Below are positions 27,259 to 36,104 of a DNA stretch of 64,000 nucleotides, piece by piece (position 1 is the stretch's first letter; each line of letters opens with the position of its first letter). The translations under genes and the position numbers were made by a program. The notes under the pieces were generated by a model. That model was not told where the DNA came from. It did no database searches and was given only the letters and a program-made list of their open reading frames with translations. Source of the DNA: Chryseobacterium aahli (GTDB lineage Bacteria > Bacteroidota > Bacteroidia > Flavobacteriales > Weeksellaceae); the NCBI RefSeq assembly GCF_022699665.1, contig NZ_JALDNB010000007.1:124001-188000 (forward strand), given 5' to 3'.

Positions 27259-27716
27259 TTCATCCCTTAGCTGATATTCAATCAAAAAACATTGGCGAAG
27301 GAACATCCATCTGGCAGTTTTGCGTTATTTTAAAAAATGCAAAAATTGGCAGAAACTGTAACATTAACTGCCATGTACTTATTGAAAACGAAGCCATTAT
27401 AGGCGACAACGTTACCATTAAGCCAGGAGTTCAGATATGGGACGGTGTTACTCTTGAGAACAATGTTTTCATTGGCCCGAACGTTACGTTCACCAACGAC
27501 TTATTTCCAAAATCTAAAAACATCCACTTTGTTTTAAAAAATACTCTGGTAAAAAAAGGAGCATCAATTGGCGCAAATGCTACTCTTCTAGCGGGTATAA
27601 CTATTGGTGAGAACTCACTCATAGGCGCCGGAAGTGTGGTCACTAAAGATGTTCCGGATAATGAAATATGGGTAGGAAATCCTGCCAAATTTTTAAAGAA
27701 AAATAACCATGATTAA
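27255..27716 (+). CDS. FdtC/QdtC-type amino-sugar N-acetyltransferase
   Basis: A 153 aa left-handed beta-helix acetyltransferase with many hexapeptide turns ([57 protein letters not shown]). Small enzymes of this type beside an FdtA/FdtB pair acetylate the 3-amino group of dTDP-3-amino-3,6-dideoxyhexose with acetyl-CoA. It overlaps the isomerase gene by 4 bases and the aminotransferase gene by 8. Substrate assigned by context. Confidence 0.82.
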   Translation: MIHPLADIQSKNIGEGTSIWQFCVILKNAKIGRNCNINCHVLIENEAIIGDNVTIKPGVQIWDGVTLENNVFIGPNVTFTNDLFPKSKNIHFVLKNTLVKKGASIGANATLLAGITIGENSLIGAGSVVTKDVPDNEIWVGNPAKFLKKNNHD

Positions 27717-28812
27717 ATTTCTAGATCTTCAAAAAATCAATTTGCAGTACCAGCAGGAAATTGAAGAGCAACTGCTTGATGTTTTCCGATCAGGTTGGTA
27801 TCTATTAGGCGAAAAAGTAAAAACATTTGAAGAAAATCTGTCAAAATATATCGGTAGCACTCATGCCATAGGTGTTGCTAACGGCTTAGATGCGTTACGC
27901 CTTATCCTTCGTGCATATATTGAAATGGGAACCATGTCGCCTGGCGACGAAGTGATTGTTCCTTCAAACACCTACATTGCTTCCATTCTCGCTATTTCAG
28001 ATAACGGATTAATTCCTGTAATGGTAGAGCCTGAATTTGAAACATATAATATTGACATTTCAAAAATTGAAGAAAAAATCACTGCTAAAACCAAGGCGGT
28101 GATGATTGTGCATTTGCAGGGAAGAATTATATTTTCAGAAAAGCTAACTGATCTTGCAAAAAAACACAGTTTAAAAATTGTTGAGGATAATGCACAAGCC
28201 ATAGGTGCAGAATTTAAAGGCAGAAAGTCAGGAAACTTGGGAGACGCAGCTGGATTTAGTTTTTATCCCGGTAAAAATCTTGGTGCCCTGGGTGATGCCG
28301 GTGCTGTAACAACGAACGATGCTGAGCTTGCTCAAACGATAAGAACATTGGCCAACTACGGATCCGGACAAAAATATGTCAACATCTACAAAGGACTTAA
28401 CTCAAGATTAGACGAAATTCAGGCCGCTGTTTTAGATGTAAAATTAAAATACATCGATCAAGAAAATACGAGAAGACGAGAAATCGCAAAGAAATACAAT
28501 ACAGAAATAAATAACCCTCTGATTATTCTGCCTGAACATCCTGAAAATGAACAGGAACACGTGTGGCACGTATATGTCATCCGAACATCAAAAAGAGATT
28601 CACTTCAACAGTATCTTAATGAAAACGGTATACAAACCATTATTCATTATCCTATTCCCCCACACCATCAAGAGGCTTATAAAGAGTTTTCAAATCTTTC
28701 TTTTCCTATTTCAGAAAAGATTCACAACGAGGTATTAAGCTTGCCCATAAGCCCTGTCATGGAAATAGAGGAAGTTGAAAAAATTATTCAATGTATCAAT
28801 CAATTTCAGTAA
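27709..28812 (+). CDS. FdtB/QdtB-type sugar 3-aminotransferase
   Basis: A 367 aa PLP enzyme of the DegT/DnrJ/EryC1/StrS family. The internal aldimine lysine is Lys189 in [15 protein letters not shown]; the PLP-phosphate and ring contacts lie in [11 protein letters not shown] and [10 protein letters not shown]. Following an FdtA-type isomerase, it should transaminate the 3-keto group using glutamate. The overlapping order isomerase-acetyltransferase-aminotransferase argues for one translational unit making a dTDP-3-acetamido-3,6-dideoxyhexose. Confidence 0.88.
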   Translation: MIKFLDLQKINLQYQQEIEEQLLDVFRSGWYLLGEKVKTFEENLSKYIGSTHAIGVANGLDALRLILRAYIEMGTMSPGDEVIVPSNTYIASILAISDNGLIPVMVEPEFETYNIDISKIEEKITAKTKAVMIVHLQGRIIFSEKLTDLAKKHSLKIVEDNAQAIGAEFKGRKSGNLGDAAGFSFYPGKNLGALGDAGAVTTNDAELAQTIRTLANYGSGQKYVNIYKGLNSRLDEIQAAVLDVKLKYIDQENTRRREIAKKYNTEINNPLIILPEHPENEQEHVWHVYVIRTSKRDSLQQYLNENGIQTIIHYPIPPHHQEAYKEFSNLSFPISEKIHNEVLSLPISPVMEIEEVEKIIQCINQFQ

Positions 28813-28858
28813 GAAAGTCTAAATACATACTTCTCCAAGCAACACAGTCTGCTCTCTT

Positions 28859-28866
28859 TACATTTG
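28859..28866 (+). promoter_or_regulatory. -7 box before the glycosyltransferase at 28909
   Basis: TACATTTG, a full match to TAnnTTTG, 42 bases before the ATG, in the 96-base gap after the aminotransferase gene. No TTG at the expected distance. Confidence 0.3.
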
Positions 28867-28908
28867 ATTAGCAGTCTGATGATAATCATTTAATTATTAA
28901 AACTAAAT

Positions 28909-30417
28909 ATGATCAAGTTTAATAAAGATTATTTCGAATCGCGGGTTCGCATCGCAGAAAGACTTTTTGAAGAGAATCTTTACGAAGATTGTATCAATTA
29001 CATGGAAAAAACTGCATTTTTTGGATGGCATAATTTTTCAGGTTATTATAAAAGTGAGAAACTGGAAATTCTTCTCTCAAAAATTCAAGAAAAAGTATTA
29101 CCAGAAATCAGTATTAAAAAAAGCGAAAAAAAAAGCAATACAATACTCCACATCGCATCCGAATTATACACAGAGGGTGGTCATTCTAAACTTCTCTACA
29201 CCTGGATTAAAAATGATCAGTCAAAAAAGCACAGCATTCTCTGTACAAGACAATCTGTGAAAGAAATTGAAGATGTAACTGCATATTATCTCAAAAATTC
29301 ATCAGACTTAGATCATCTCAGCGTACATGCATCGTCTAAAATAGAATCTGCAAAACTTTTGCAAAACGAGGTTCAAAAAGATTATGACATCATCATGCTC
29401 CATGTTCATCCGGATGAGACCATACCAAGTATTGTTTTTTCTCAGAAATCAATAGCGACACCCGTTTGCCTGGTCAATCATGCAGACCATACCTTTTGGC
29501 TGGGTACATCTATTGCAGATCTTGTATTGCAGATCAGGGAATCGAATATTGTACTAGACTCCCAAAGACGCGGAATACCGGTAGAACGACAAGTTTTTCT
29601 TCCAATTCCTATAGAAAATCTGCTGACCGAAAATAATGATGCTACAAAAAAGAACGACCAGATTTTGCAGCTTTTAAGCACCGGCACACCTTATAAATAC
29701 AACCCCAATTCCTCCTATAACTTCCTGAAAGAAGCCTACAGAATTGTTGAAGAAAATCCGAACGTTATTTTTAATGTTGTAGGAATAGATCAAGAGTCAG
29801 ATTATGGTAAAGAATACCGACATGAAAGACTTGTGTTGCACGGAATTATCCCTGCACAAGCATTAGCAGAAATAGAAAAAAATACAGCTATTTATGTAGA
29901 AGGCTTTCCTATGGCATCCTTCACAGCGCTTTTGCAAGCAGCTCTGCAGAACATTCCATTTGCACTCCATTACAATCCGCTGCCTTTGTTCAAACTGTTT
30001 AGTGACCGTATTGATGATGGAATTGTATATCCTGACAATTTAGAAGAATGGCATCAGAATGTGAAAAATCTGATTAGAGATCAACAATACAGAAATAATA
30101 TCGGTAAAAGACAGCATCAGTATATTCTCAACAATTTTAGCATTAAAGTATGGAAGTCTCGAGTGAAAGAAATTTACCTTCTCACAGAAAAAGTCAACCA
30201 TTCTTTTCACCCACCCTCAAAAGACACCTATTATGACGGGGATAATGAAAAACTACTTGCTGCTTTAGACAACCGTACATTGCCTCATTTCAGTTTTACA
30301 CAAAAGCTTTCTTTAGGCGGAAAATATTTTGTTTACCAGATGTCAAAACATAAAAACCCTTATGCACTTTATCTGAACCCAACTAAAGTATTTAAATATT
30401 TTATTTTTAAAAAATAG
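28909..30417 (+). CDS. glycosyltransferase with N-terminal helical extension
   Basis: A 502 aa protein. Residues 1-75 are helical and charged (RIAERLFEENLYEDCINYMEK, TPR-like). Then comes a GT-B-like body with a start motif (HIASELYTEGGHSKLLYTWI), a mid-region VNHADHTFWLG, and a donor-domain-like stretch (YKYNPNSSYNFLKEAYRIVEENPNVIFNVVGID ... YVEGFPMASFTALLQAALQNIP). The final acidic E-containing loop typical of GT4 is replaced by EGFPMASFT. It is a probable GT-B glycosyltransferase with unknown donor and acceptor. It stands between the Fdt-type genes and a GT2, with gaps of about 95-145 bases on either side. Confidence 0.65.
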   Translation: MIKFNKDYFESRVRIAERLFEENLYEDCINYMEKTAFFGWHNFSGYYKSEKLEILLSKIQEKVLPEISIKKSEKKSNTILHIASELYTEGGHSKLLYTWIKNDQSKKHSILCTRQSVKEIEDVTAYYLKNSSDLDHLSVHASSKIESAKLLQNEVQKDYDIIMLHVHPDETIPSIVFSQKSIATPVCLVNHADHTFWLGTSIADLVLQIRESNIVLDSQRRGIPVERQVFLPIPIENLLTENNDATKKNDQILQLLSTGTPYKYNPNSSYNFLKEAYRIVEENPNVIFNVVGIDQESDYGKEYRHERLVLHGIIPAQALAEIEKNTAIYVEGFPMASFTALLQAALQNIPFALHYNPLPLFKLFSDRIDDGIVYPDNLEEWHQNVKNLIRDQQYRNNIGKRQHQYILNNFSIKVWKSRVKEIYLLTEKVNHSFHPPSKDTYYDGDNEKLLAALDNRTLPHFSFTQKLSLGGKYFVYQMSKHKNPYALYLNPTKVFKYFIFKK

Positions 30418-30564
30418 ATTCAGACAGTTATTTGTTAATAAAGTAACTATCCCATTCCAAAACATTATTTTCTGAAATCTCATAACCTATCAGCAAAGAT
30501 TATTTAAAAAACCTACCTTCGAATCTGTAATTAAATTCAGATTGTTCATATTAAAATTATTGTG

Positions 30565-31476
30565 ATGTCTCAAAACACTCGAAAAAAACTAGCCATTGTA
30601 ATTCCTTACTACAAAATTGATTTCTTTGAAGAAACCATTAAGTCAGTAGCAGCACAGAGCAACAGAGATTTCGCCCTTTACATCGGGAATGATAAGAGCC
30701 AGAACGACCCGCTTCCTATTATCGGCAAATATCTTCAAGAAGAAGATTATCATTATTTCAACTATACCGATAATCTGGGTGGTGAAAATCCCGCATTACA
30801 GTGGGAAAGAATTCTGAATGAAATCAATGAAGAATGGTTTCAGGTATTGGGTGATGACGATATCATTGCAGATAATTTTGTTCAGGAATTTTACAACAGT
30901 CTTCCTTTTCTTGAAGAAAAACAGATAAACTCCATCAAATTTGTTCACGAGTGGATTGACGAAAACAATGAAACTTTAGAAGTATGTGATTACCATACCG
31001 ACATTCTGGATTCTATAGATTTCGTAGTGAGAAAGTATCGCGGCGAAATAAAAAGCAGTCTCTCTGAAAATATATTTAAGACCAAAATGTATCGCCAATA
31101 CGGTTTCGAGAAAATACCATTAGCTTGGGGGTGTGATGAGATTGCGATCCTTACTTTTGCAGATTACAAAAAAATATTTTATAACCGCAACACAAAAGTA
31201 GGAGTCAGAATATCGGCTCAAAGTATCTCCGGAAATGAAGAACTAGATGGCAAGAAAGAGTACGCCAAAAACATTTTCCGTGAAAAACTGCTTATCAGGC
31301 ATTCTGCTCACTTCCCGAAGGTTTTTGTCAAGCATCTGATCAGAGAATACCTTGCATACTGTAAAGAATTCAAAACAAAGGCAAATAATCAGGTTGTTTT
31401 TTCAACATTTACAAAAATGGGAATCTTCCGCTCCATGAAATTTCTTTTCACCATCTTTTCTATCAATAAGGCCTGA
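30565..31476 (+). CDS. glycosyltransferase family 2 (paralogue of 40604)
   Basis: I use the ATG at 30565 instead of the GTG three bases earlier; the product is 303 aa. GT-A fold: LAIVIPYYKIDFFEET at the start, then a DDD metal-binding motif (QVLGDDDII, near residue 93). The C-terminal half is helical. It is close to the 40604 gene: both share the 16-residue opening block and DNLGG.NxALQWERIL. The conserved WGCDEIAIL block matches WGADDYAIL in its paralogue and probably forms part of the acceptor site. Sugar specificity is unknown. Confidence 0.85.
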   Translation: MSQNTRKKLAIVIPYYKIDFFEETIKSVAAQSNRDFALYIGNDKSQNDPLPIIGKYLQEEDYHYFNYTDNLGGENPALQWERILNEINEEWFQVLGDDDIIADNFVQEFYNSLPFLEEKQINSIKFVHEWIDENNETLEVCDYHTDILDSIDFVVRKYRGEIKSSLSENIFKTKMYRQYGFEKIPLAWGCDEIAILTFADYKKIFYNRNTKVGVRISAQSISGNEELDGKKEYAKNIFREKLLIRHSAHFPKVFVKHLIREYLAYCKEFKTKANNQVVFSTFTKMGIFRSMKFLFTIFSINKA

Positions 31477-31557
31477 AAGTAAAATTCAGGCAATCCATTT
31501 ATATTCTCTAATCGATTAAAACCTATTAACAAAGTTCCTCTCTACTTTATTTTTTAA

Positions 31558-31565
31558 TATATTTG
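31558..31565 (+). promoter_or_regulatory. -7 box in the gap before the ABC exporter genes
   Basis: TATATTTG at 31558-31565, with a second one (TAAATTTG) at 31635-31642, in the 178-base gap between the GT2 and the permease. The second lies only 12 bases before the TTG start. Neither has a TTG at the canonical distance. Confidence 0.3.
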
Positions 31566-31654
31566 CTGCATAAAACACAACAAAAGGCATGAGCACTACA
31601 ATTGCCTTGCCATATGATTATCAATAATTTATTTTAAATTTGTAAAAAATTCCC

Positions 31655-32497
31655 TTGAAAACCGTAGTATACACATCTGATAAGAAAACCCATTTTTTCC
31701 AAGAGCTGAAAGCCATATATCATGACACCAAGTCATCTAATTTTTTGGCTTACCAAATGGCTAAACGAGATTTACAATCTCAATACCGACAATCATTTTT
31801 AGGATTTTTTTGGGCATTTATGCCAATCATCACCAATTCTTTGGTGTGGATATTTCTAAGCAGCTCAGGAACGGTAAACGTCAATGCTGATCAAAGTATT
31901 CCGTACATTGCCTTCGTAGTGATAGGAACAACACTTTGGAGTATTTTTAATGAAACGCTTTTCATCCCCATTACATCTGTAAACGGTGCGAGAAGTTTGC
32001 TTTCAAAAATCAATTTCCCCAAAGAAGCACTTATCATGTCTGGCATTTACAAAATGATCTTCAATCTTATCCTGAAGCTTATTTTGATAGCCGGAATCCT
32101 TGTGATTTATGGCATTAATCCCGGAATAGGAATTCTTTACTTTCCCATAATTTTAGTAGTAATTATTGTATTCTCATTAAGCTTAGGCTTACTGTTTACA
32201 CCAATCGGACTTATTTATACGGACATTAATAAGATTGTCTCTGCTGCCGTTTCATTTATGATGTACATTACACCTGTCGTTTATGCAGTACCTAAGCAAG
32301 GGCTTTTTAAAAAACTTTTTGAACTTAACCCTCTCACTTTTCTTTTTAATGATGCAAGAAGCAGTCTAACCAATATGAATCTTGAAAATATTACTTTTTC
32401 AGTGGTATTGGCAGGCCTTAGTTTTATCGTGATGCTCGTGGGAATGGTTATTTTCAGAAAATCAATGCCCATAATAATTGAAAAAATCGGAGGATAA
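31655..32497 (+). CDS. ABC-2 type polysaccharide exporter permease (Wzm-like)
   Basis: Membrane half of an ABC exporter that moves undecaprenyl-linked polysaccharide across the inner membrane. The 280 aa protein has the cytoplasmic N-terminal amphipathic segment and the family motif LQSQYRQSFLGFFWAFMPI, followed by about six membrane segments (near residues 50-70, 82-103, 130-150, 155-185, 195-212, 250-272). The start is a TTG: an in-frame stop at 31643 excludes anything upstream, and the next Met is inside the conserved region. It abuts the ATPase gene, so the two subunits are co-translated. Confidence 0.9.
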   Translation: MKTVVYTSDKKTHFFQELKAIYHDTKSSNFLAYQMAKRDLQSQYRQSFLGFFWAFMPIITNSLVWIFLSSSGTVNVNADQSIPYIAFVVIGTTLWSIFNETLFIPITSVNGARSLLSKINFPKEALIMSGIYKMIFNLILKLILIAGILVIYGINPGIGILYFPIILVVIIVFSLSLGLLFTPIGLIYTDINKIVSAAVSFMMYITPVVYAVPKQGLFKKLFELNPLTFLFNDARSSLTNMNLENITFSVVLAGLSFIVMLVGMVIFRKSMPIIIEKIGG

Positions 32498-32498
32498 G

Positions 32499-33689
32499 AT
32501 GAAGAACGAAGAAAAAGAAATTTTAGTGTCGGTACAGAATGTTTCCAAGAAGTTTTCAATGGACTTGAGATCGTCGTTAAAATATGGAGCACTAGATATC
32601 ATTAAAAGTACTTTAGGTATAAAAATTAATAAAGATTTAAGACCAAAAGAGTTTTGGGCGGTAAAAGATATAAGTTTTAAGCTTCGAAGAGGCGAATGCA
32701 TAGGATTAATTGGCCATAACGGCGCCGGTAAAAGTACTTTGCTTAAAATATTAAACGGTCTTTATGCTCCTGATAAGGGTCAGATCGTTATGAAAGGAAA
32801 GATAGGTGCTCTTATTGAATTGGGAGCAGGTTTCAACCCTATTCTTACAGGAAGAGAAAATATTTACAACAATGCTTCTATTTTAGGTTTTACTAGGAAA
32901 GAAATTGAGGACAAATTAGATTCTATTGTGGAGTTTTCAGAGATTGGGGAATTCATAGATATGCCCATACAAAATTACTCTTCCGGTATGAAAGTGAGGC
33001 TTGGTTTTGCGATTGCAGCACATCTTGAACCCGATATATTGATTATTGATGAGGTTCTTGCAGTTGGTGATTTGGGATTTGTACTGAAATGCTTTAACAA
33101 AATAGATGAGCTTTTACCTAATACTGCAGTTATATTTGTATCGCACAGTATGCCAATGGTTTCAAGAATTTGTAATGAAATCATTTTGATGGATCATGGA
33201 AAGGTAGAATATTACGGAAATGAAATTGGTAAGGGTGTTCAATTATACTATAACAAGTTTTCAAACAATACAGAAAACACTGTTTTTGATGATGGAACAT
33301 TTGAGCTAGTTTCAAAGGAAAGTAATCTGATAAATAATACAGTGCATCGAAATAGTGATTTCCAGTTAACCTTTGTATTCAAAATAAAAAAGGAAATAAA
33401 AACCATACCTACTCTTTATTTAGAGATTAAAGACAAGGAGCAAAGACCTATAGCAGGAGTTTATGTAAAGGAAGAAAAGAAGTTCACTACAGAAAAAAGC
33501 CTCCTAACATACATTGTAACAATCAAGAATCCATTATTTACTTTAGGTAAATATATTGCAGACCTTAGTATCTATGATGTTTCACCACTCCTTCGAATCA
33601 ACAACATTTTAGAATTTGTTGTAAAAGGTGAAGAAGAACAATGGATTCCAATTGAATTGGAGTCTGAAAGTACAACAATTTTAAACTAA
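32499..33689 (+). CDS. ABC exporter ATPase (Wzt-like) with C-terminal domain
   Basis: ATPase partner of the permease. An unusually good Shine-Dalgarno (GGAGG at 32489-32493) lies upstream of the ATG at 32499, one base after the permease stop, so I reject the in-frame TTG at 32478. In the 396 aa product, Walker A GHNGAGKST is at 72-80, the signature SSGMK at 161-165, Walker B ILIIDE at 180-185, and the H-loop SHS at 215-217. The E-L-G-A-G-F-NP block after Walker A is typical of Wzt/TagH exporters. Residues 260-396 form a short C-terminal beta domain like the glycan-binding domain of O-antigen Wzt, which recognises the modified chain end. Confidence 0.92.
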   Translation: MKNEEKEILVSVQNVSKKFSMDLRSSLKYGALDIIKSTLGIKINKDLRPKEFWAVKDISFKLRRGECIGLIGHNGAGKSTLLKILNGLYAPDKGQIVMKGKIGALIELGAGFNPILTGRENIYNNASILGFTRKEIEDKLDSIVEFSEIGEFIDMPIQNYSSGMKVRLGFAIAAHLEPDILIIDEVLAVGDLGFVLKCFNKIDELLPNTAVIFVSHSMPMVSRICNEIILMDHGKVEYYGNEIGKGVQLYYNKFSNNTENTVFDDGTFELVSKESNLINNTVHRNSDFQLTFVFKIKKEIKTIPTLYLEIKDKEQRPIAGVYVKEEKKFTTEKSLLTYIVTIKNPLFTLGKYIADLSIYDVSPLLRINNILEFVVKGEEEQWIPIELESESTTILN

Positions 33690-33694
33690 ATCGA

Positions 33695-34777
33695 ATGATT
33701 CCTGTAACACAACCCTTTCTTCCTCCCAAAGAAGAATACGAAAAATACTTAGATGGTATTTGGACAAGGAAATGGCTTACCAACATGGGGCCATTAGCAA
33801 GTCAACTTGAGATGGAACTAAAAGACCATCTGAAAGTTTCCCATTTACTTTTTGTATCAAATGGAACTGTTGCTTTGCAAATGGCCATCAAAGCTCTCGA
33901 TTTAAAAGGAGAAATTATCACCACTCCATTTTCTTTCGTGGCTACAACCAGCTGTATTGTCTGGGAAAATTGTAAACCCATATTTGTAGATATTGATAAA
34001 AATTCTTTAAATATTGATGCTGCAAAAATTGAAGCAGCGATTACCGAAAAAACCTCAGCAATTTTAGCCACACACGTATACGGAAATCCTTGTGATGTAG
34101 AAACAATTGAAAAAATTGCAAAAAAGCATAATCTTAAAGTAATTTATGATGCTGCCCATGCTTTTGGAGTAGAAGTTAAAGGAAAATCAATTTTTGAATA
34201 TGGGGACATTTCTACTTGTTCATTACATGCAACCAAGCTCTACCATTCTACAGAAGGTGGCTTGCTTATTACTAAGAATCCTGAATTACTAAAAAAATTA
34301 GCATATATACGGAACTTCGGAATTTCAAGTTATGATACTTTTGCTGAGTTGGGATTGAATGGTAAGAATTCAGAATTTCATGCTGCAATGGGGCTGGCAA
34401 ACTTAAAATACATTGATAAAATTCATAAAAAAAGAAAAGAGCTTTCTGAACTATATGATAAGAGGCTTTCAACTCTCCGTGCTCTCAATCCTGTTTGGAG
34501 CACCATTTCAAATAAAAACTATGCATACTACACAATTGTAGTTGAAACAGAGGAATTACTTTTAAAACTAAAAACAGAACTAGACAAGCATCAAATATTT
34601 ACCAGAAGATATTTTTATCCTAGTTTGGCCTCTTCTCTACCATACCTTCCTACGCAAGAGATGCCAATAACCGAAGACATTTCCAAAAGAGTATTATGTT
34701 TGCCACTCTATTTTGATTTGACATTTGAAGAAGTAGAGTATATTTCGAGGATAATTCTTAGAATTCAAAATAATTAG
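33695..34777 (+). CDS. DegT/DnrJ/EryC1 sugar aminotransferase
   Basis: A second PLP-dependent nucleotide-sugar aminotransferase of 360 aa. Lys181 in HATKLYHSTEGG is the likely Schiff-base lysine; SNGTVALQMAI and YDAAHAFGV hold the PLP contacts. The His/Thr around the lysine (LHATK) differ from the FYPGK version in the FdtB-type enzyme, as in VioA- or WecE-like 4-aminotransferases. A plausible job is 4-amination of dTDP-4-keto-6-deoxyglucose, but this is inferred. It is followed at 4 bases by wbqC. Confidence 0.85.
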   Translation: MIPVTQPFLPPKEEYEKYLDGIWTRKWLTNMGPLASQLEMELKDHLKVSHLLFVSNGTVALQMAIKALDLKGEIITTPFSFVATTSCIVWENCKPIFVDIDKNSLNIDAAKIEAAITEKTSAILATHVYGNPCDVETIEKIAKKHNLKVIYDAAHAFGVEVKGKSIFEYGDISTCSLHATKLYHSTEGGLLITKNPELLKKLAYIRNFGISSYDTFAELGLNGKNSEFHAAMGLANLKYIDKIHKKRKELSELYDKRLSTLRALNPVWSTISNKNYAYYTIVVETEELLLKLKTELDKHQIFTRRYFYPSLASSLPYLPTQEMPITEDISKRVLCLPLYFDLTFEEVEYISRIILRIQNN

Positions 34778-34781
34778 TAAT

Positions 34782-35480
34782 ATGAAAATCGCAATAATGC
34801 AACCCTATATATTCCCCTATATTGGCTATTTTCAACTAATAAAAGAAGTAGATTTATTTGTGGTTTTTGATGATGTAAACTTTATAAAAAAAGGCTGGAT
34901 AAACAGAAATAATTTCCTTTCAAACGGAAACTTGCAGAGGTTTACTATACCACTAAAAAACGTGAGCCAAAACAAACTTATTTGTGAGACCTATATTGAT
35001 GAAGAAAGTGGATGGAAAGAAAGTCTTCTTAAGACAATACTACATAACTATAAAAATGCTCCTTTTTACGAATCGATTTTTTCCCTTTTGCAAAAGATTT
35101 TAATCGACACCACGTCCAATATTGCTACATTTAATTACCACTCTATTATTGAAATATCTAAATATTTAAAACTTGATACTGAATTTATTCTGTCATCTGA
35201 GATCGAAAAAGATTTATCAAAGAAAGGCAGTGACAAGATTTTAGACATTTGCAAAAGATTAGGTGCTAAAGAATATATTAACGCAATTGGTGGTGTTGAA
35301 CTATATTCAAAAGATCTTTTCACTGAAGAGAATATTGATTTGAAATTTTTAAAACCTCATTCTGTTCAGTATAAACAGTTCGAAAATGATTTTGTACCTT
35401 GGTTATCTATTATCGATATTCTGATGTTTAACTCGATAGAAGATTCCGTCAAATTATTAAATGAATATACATTAATATGA
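34782..35480 (+). CDS. WbqC family protein
   Basis: A 232 aa protein with the WbqC family N-terminus (IAIMQPYIFPYIGYFQLI, then VVFDDVNFIKKGWINRN). The family is common in O-antigen and capsule loci and in sugar-amino acid modification clusters, but its biochemical role is not firmly established. It sits between an aminotransferase and a SAM methyltransferase, which suggests a role in attaching or making an acyl/amino-acyl group on an amino sugar. It overlaps the methyltransferase gene by four bases. Confidence 0.85.
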   Translation: MKIAIMQPYIFPYIGYFQLIKEVDLFVVFDDVNFIKKGWINRNNFLSNGNLQRFTIPLKNVSQNKLICETYIDEESGWKESLLKTILHNYKNAPFYESIFSLLQKILIDTTSNIATFNYHSIIEISKYLKLDTEFILSSEIEKDLSKKGSDKILDICKRLGAKEYINAIGGVELYSKDLFTEENIDLKFLKPHSVQYKQFENDFVPWLSIIDILMFNSIEDSVKLLNEYTLI

Positions 35481-36100
35481 AAAAAAACTATAAAGAAATT
35501 GTTGACCACTACGAACAATGTCTCATCGCACATGGTGACAATCATTTAGGAGTTGACTGGCCTAATGAAGATGATGCTCTGAAAAGATATAAGATAATGC
35601 TGGAAATTGTTAAGGATAAAAAAGTTTCTAGCACACTTTTAGATTTCGGATGTGGCACAGGACATTTATTACAATATATTATTGATAATCAAATCGAAAA
35701 CTTAAATTACTCTGGTCTTGACATTTCTCCTCTCTTCGTAGAAACTGCCAGCTCAAAATTTCCCGAAGCGACTTTCTATCAAACAGACATCCTTGAAGAC
35801 AATAGTGCCCTTCCATCTTTCGACTATATTATTCTTAACGGCGTTTTCACAGAAAAAAGAGAACTTTCTCAAGATGAAATGTGGGACTATTTTTGCCTAA
35901 TGATCAGCAAAGTGTTCGATAAATGCAATACAGGAATTGCATTTAACGTAATGTCGAAAAATGTAGATTGGGAACGTGATGATTTATTCCATTTATCTTT
36001 AGATACATTAACAAAATTTCTATGTGAAAAATTATCCAGAAATTTTATAATTAGAAATGATTATGGACTATACGAGTATACTGTTTATCTATTAAAATAA
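35477..36100 (+). CDS. class I SAM-dependent methyltransferase
   Basis: A 207 aa Rossmann methyltransferase. The SAM-binding motif I LLDFGCGTGHL is at residues 54-64; an acidic end of strand 2 (GLDIS) and FYQTDI (motif III region) follow. Co-translation with WbqC (ATGA overlap) suggests that both act on the same sugar or side group. Substrate and O/N specificity are unknown. Confidence 0.85.
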   Translation: MKKNYKEIVDHYEQCLIAHGDNHLGVDWPNEDDALKRYKIMLEIVKDKKVSSTLLDFGCGTGHLLQYIIDNQIENLNYSGLDISPLFVETASSKFPEATFYQTDILEDNSALPSFDYIILNGVFTEKRELSQDEMWDYFCLMISKVFDKCNTGIAFNVMSKNVDWERDDLFHLSLDTLTKFLCEKLSRNFIIRNDYGLYEYTVYLLK

Positions 36101-36104
36101 TGAT

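Noticed and set aside
32478..32498. TTG start for the Wzt-like ATPase
   Set aside because: The ATG at 32499 has a GGAGG ribosome-binding site and immediate spacing after the permease stop.
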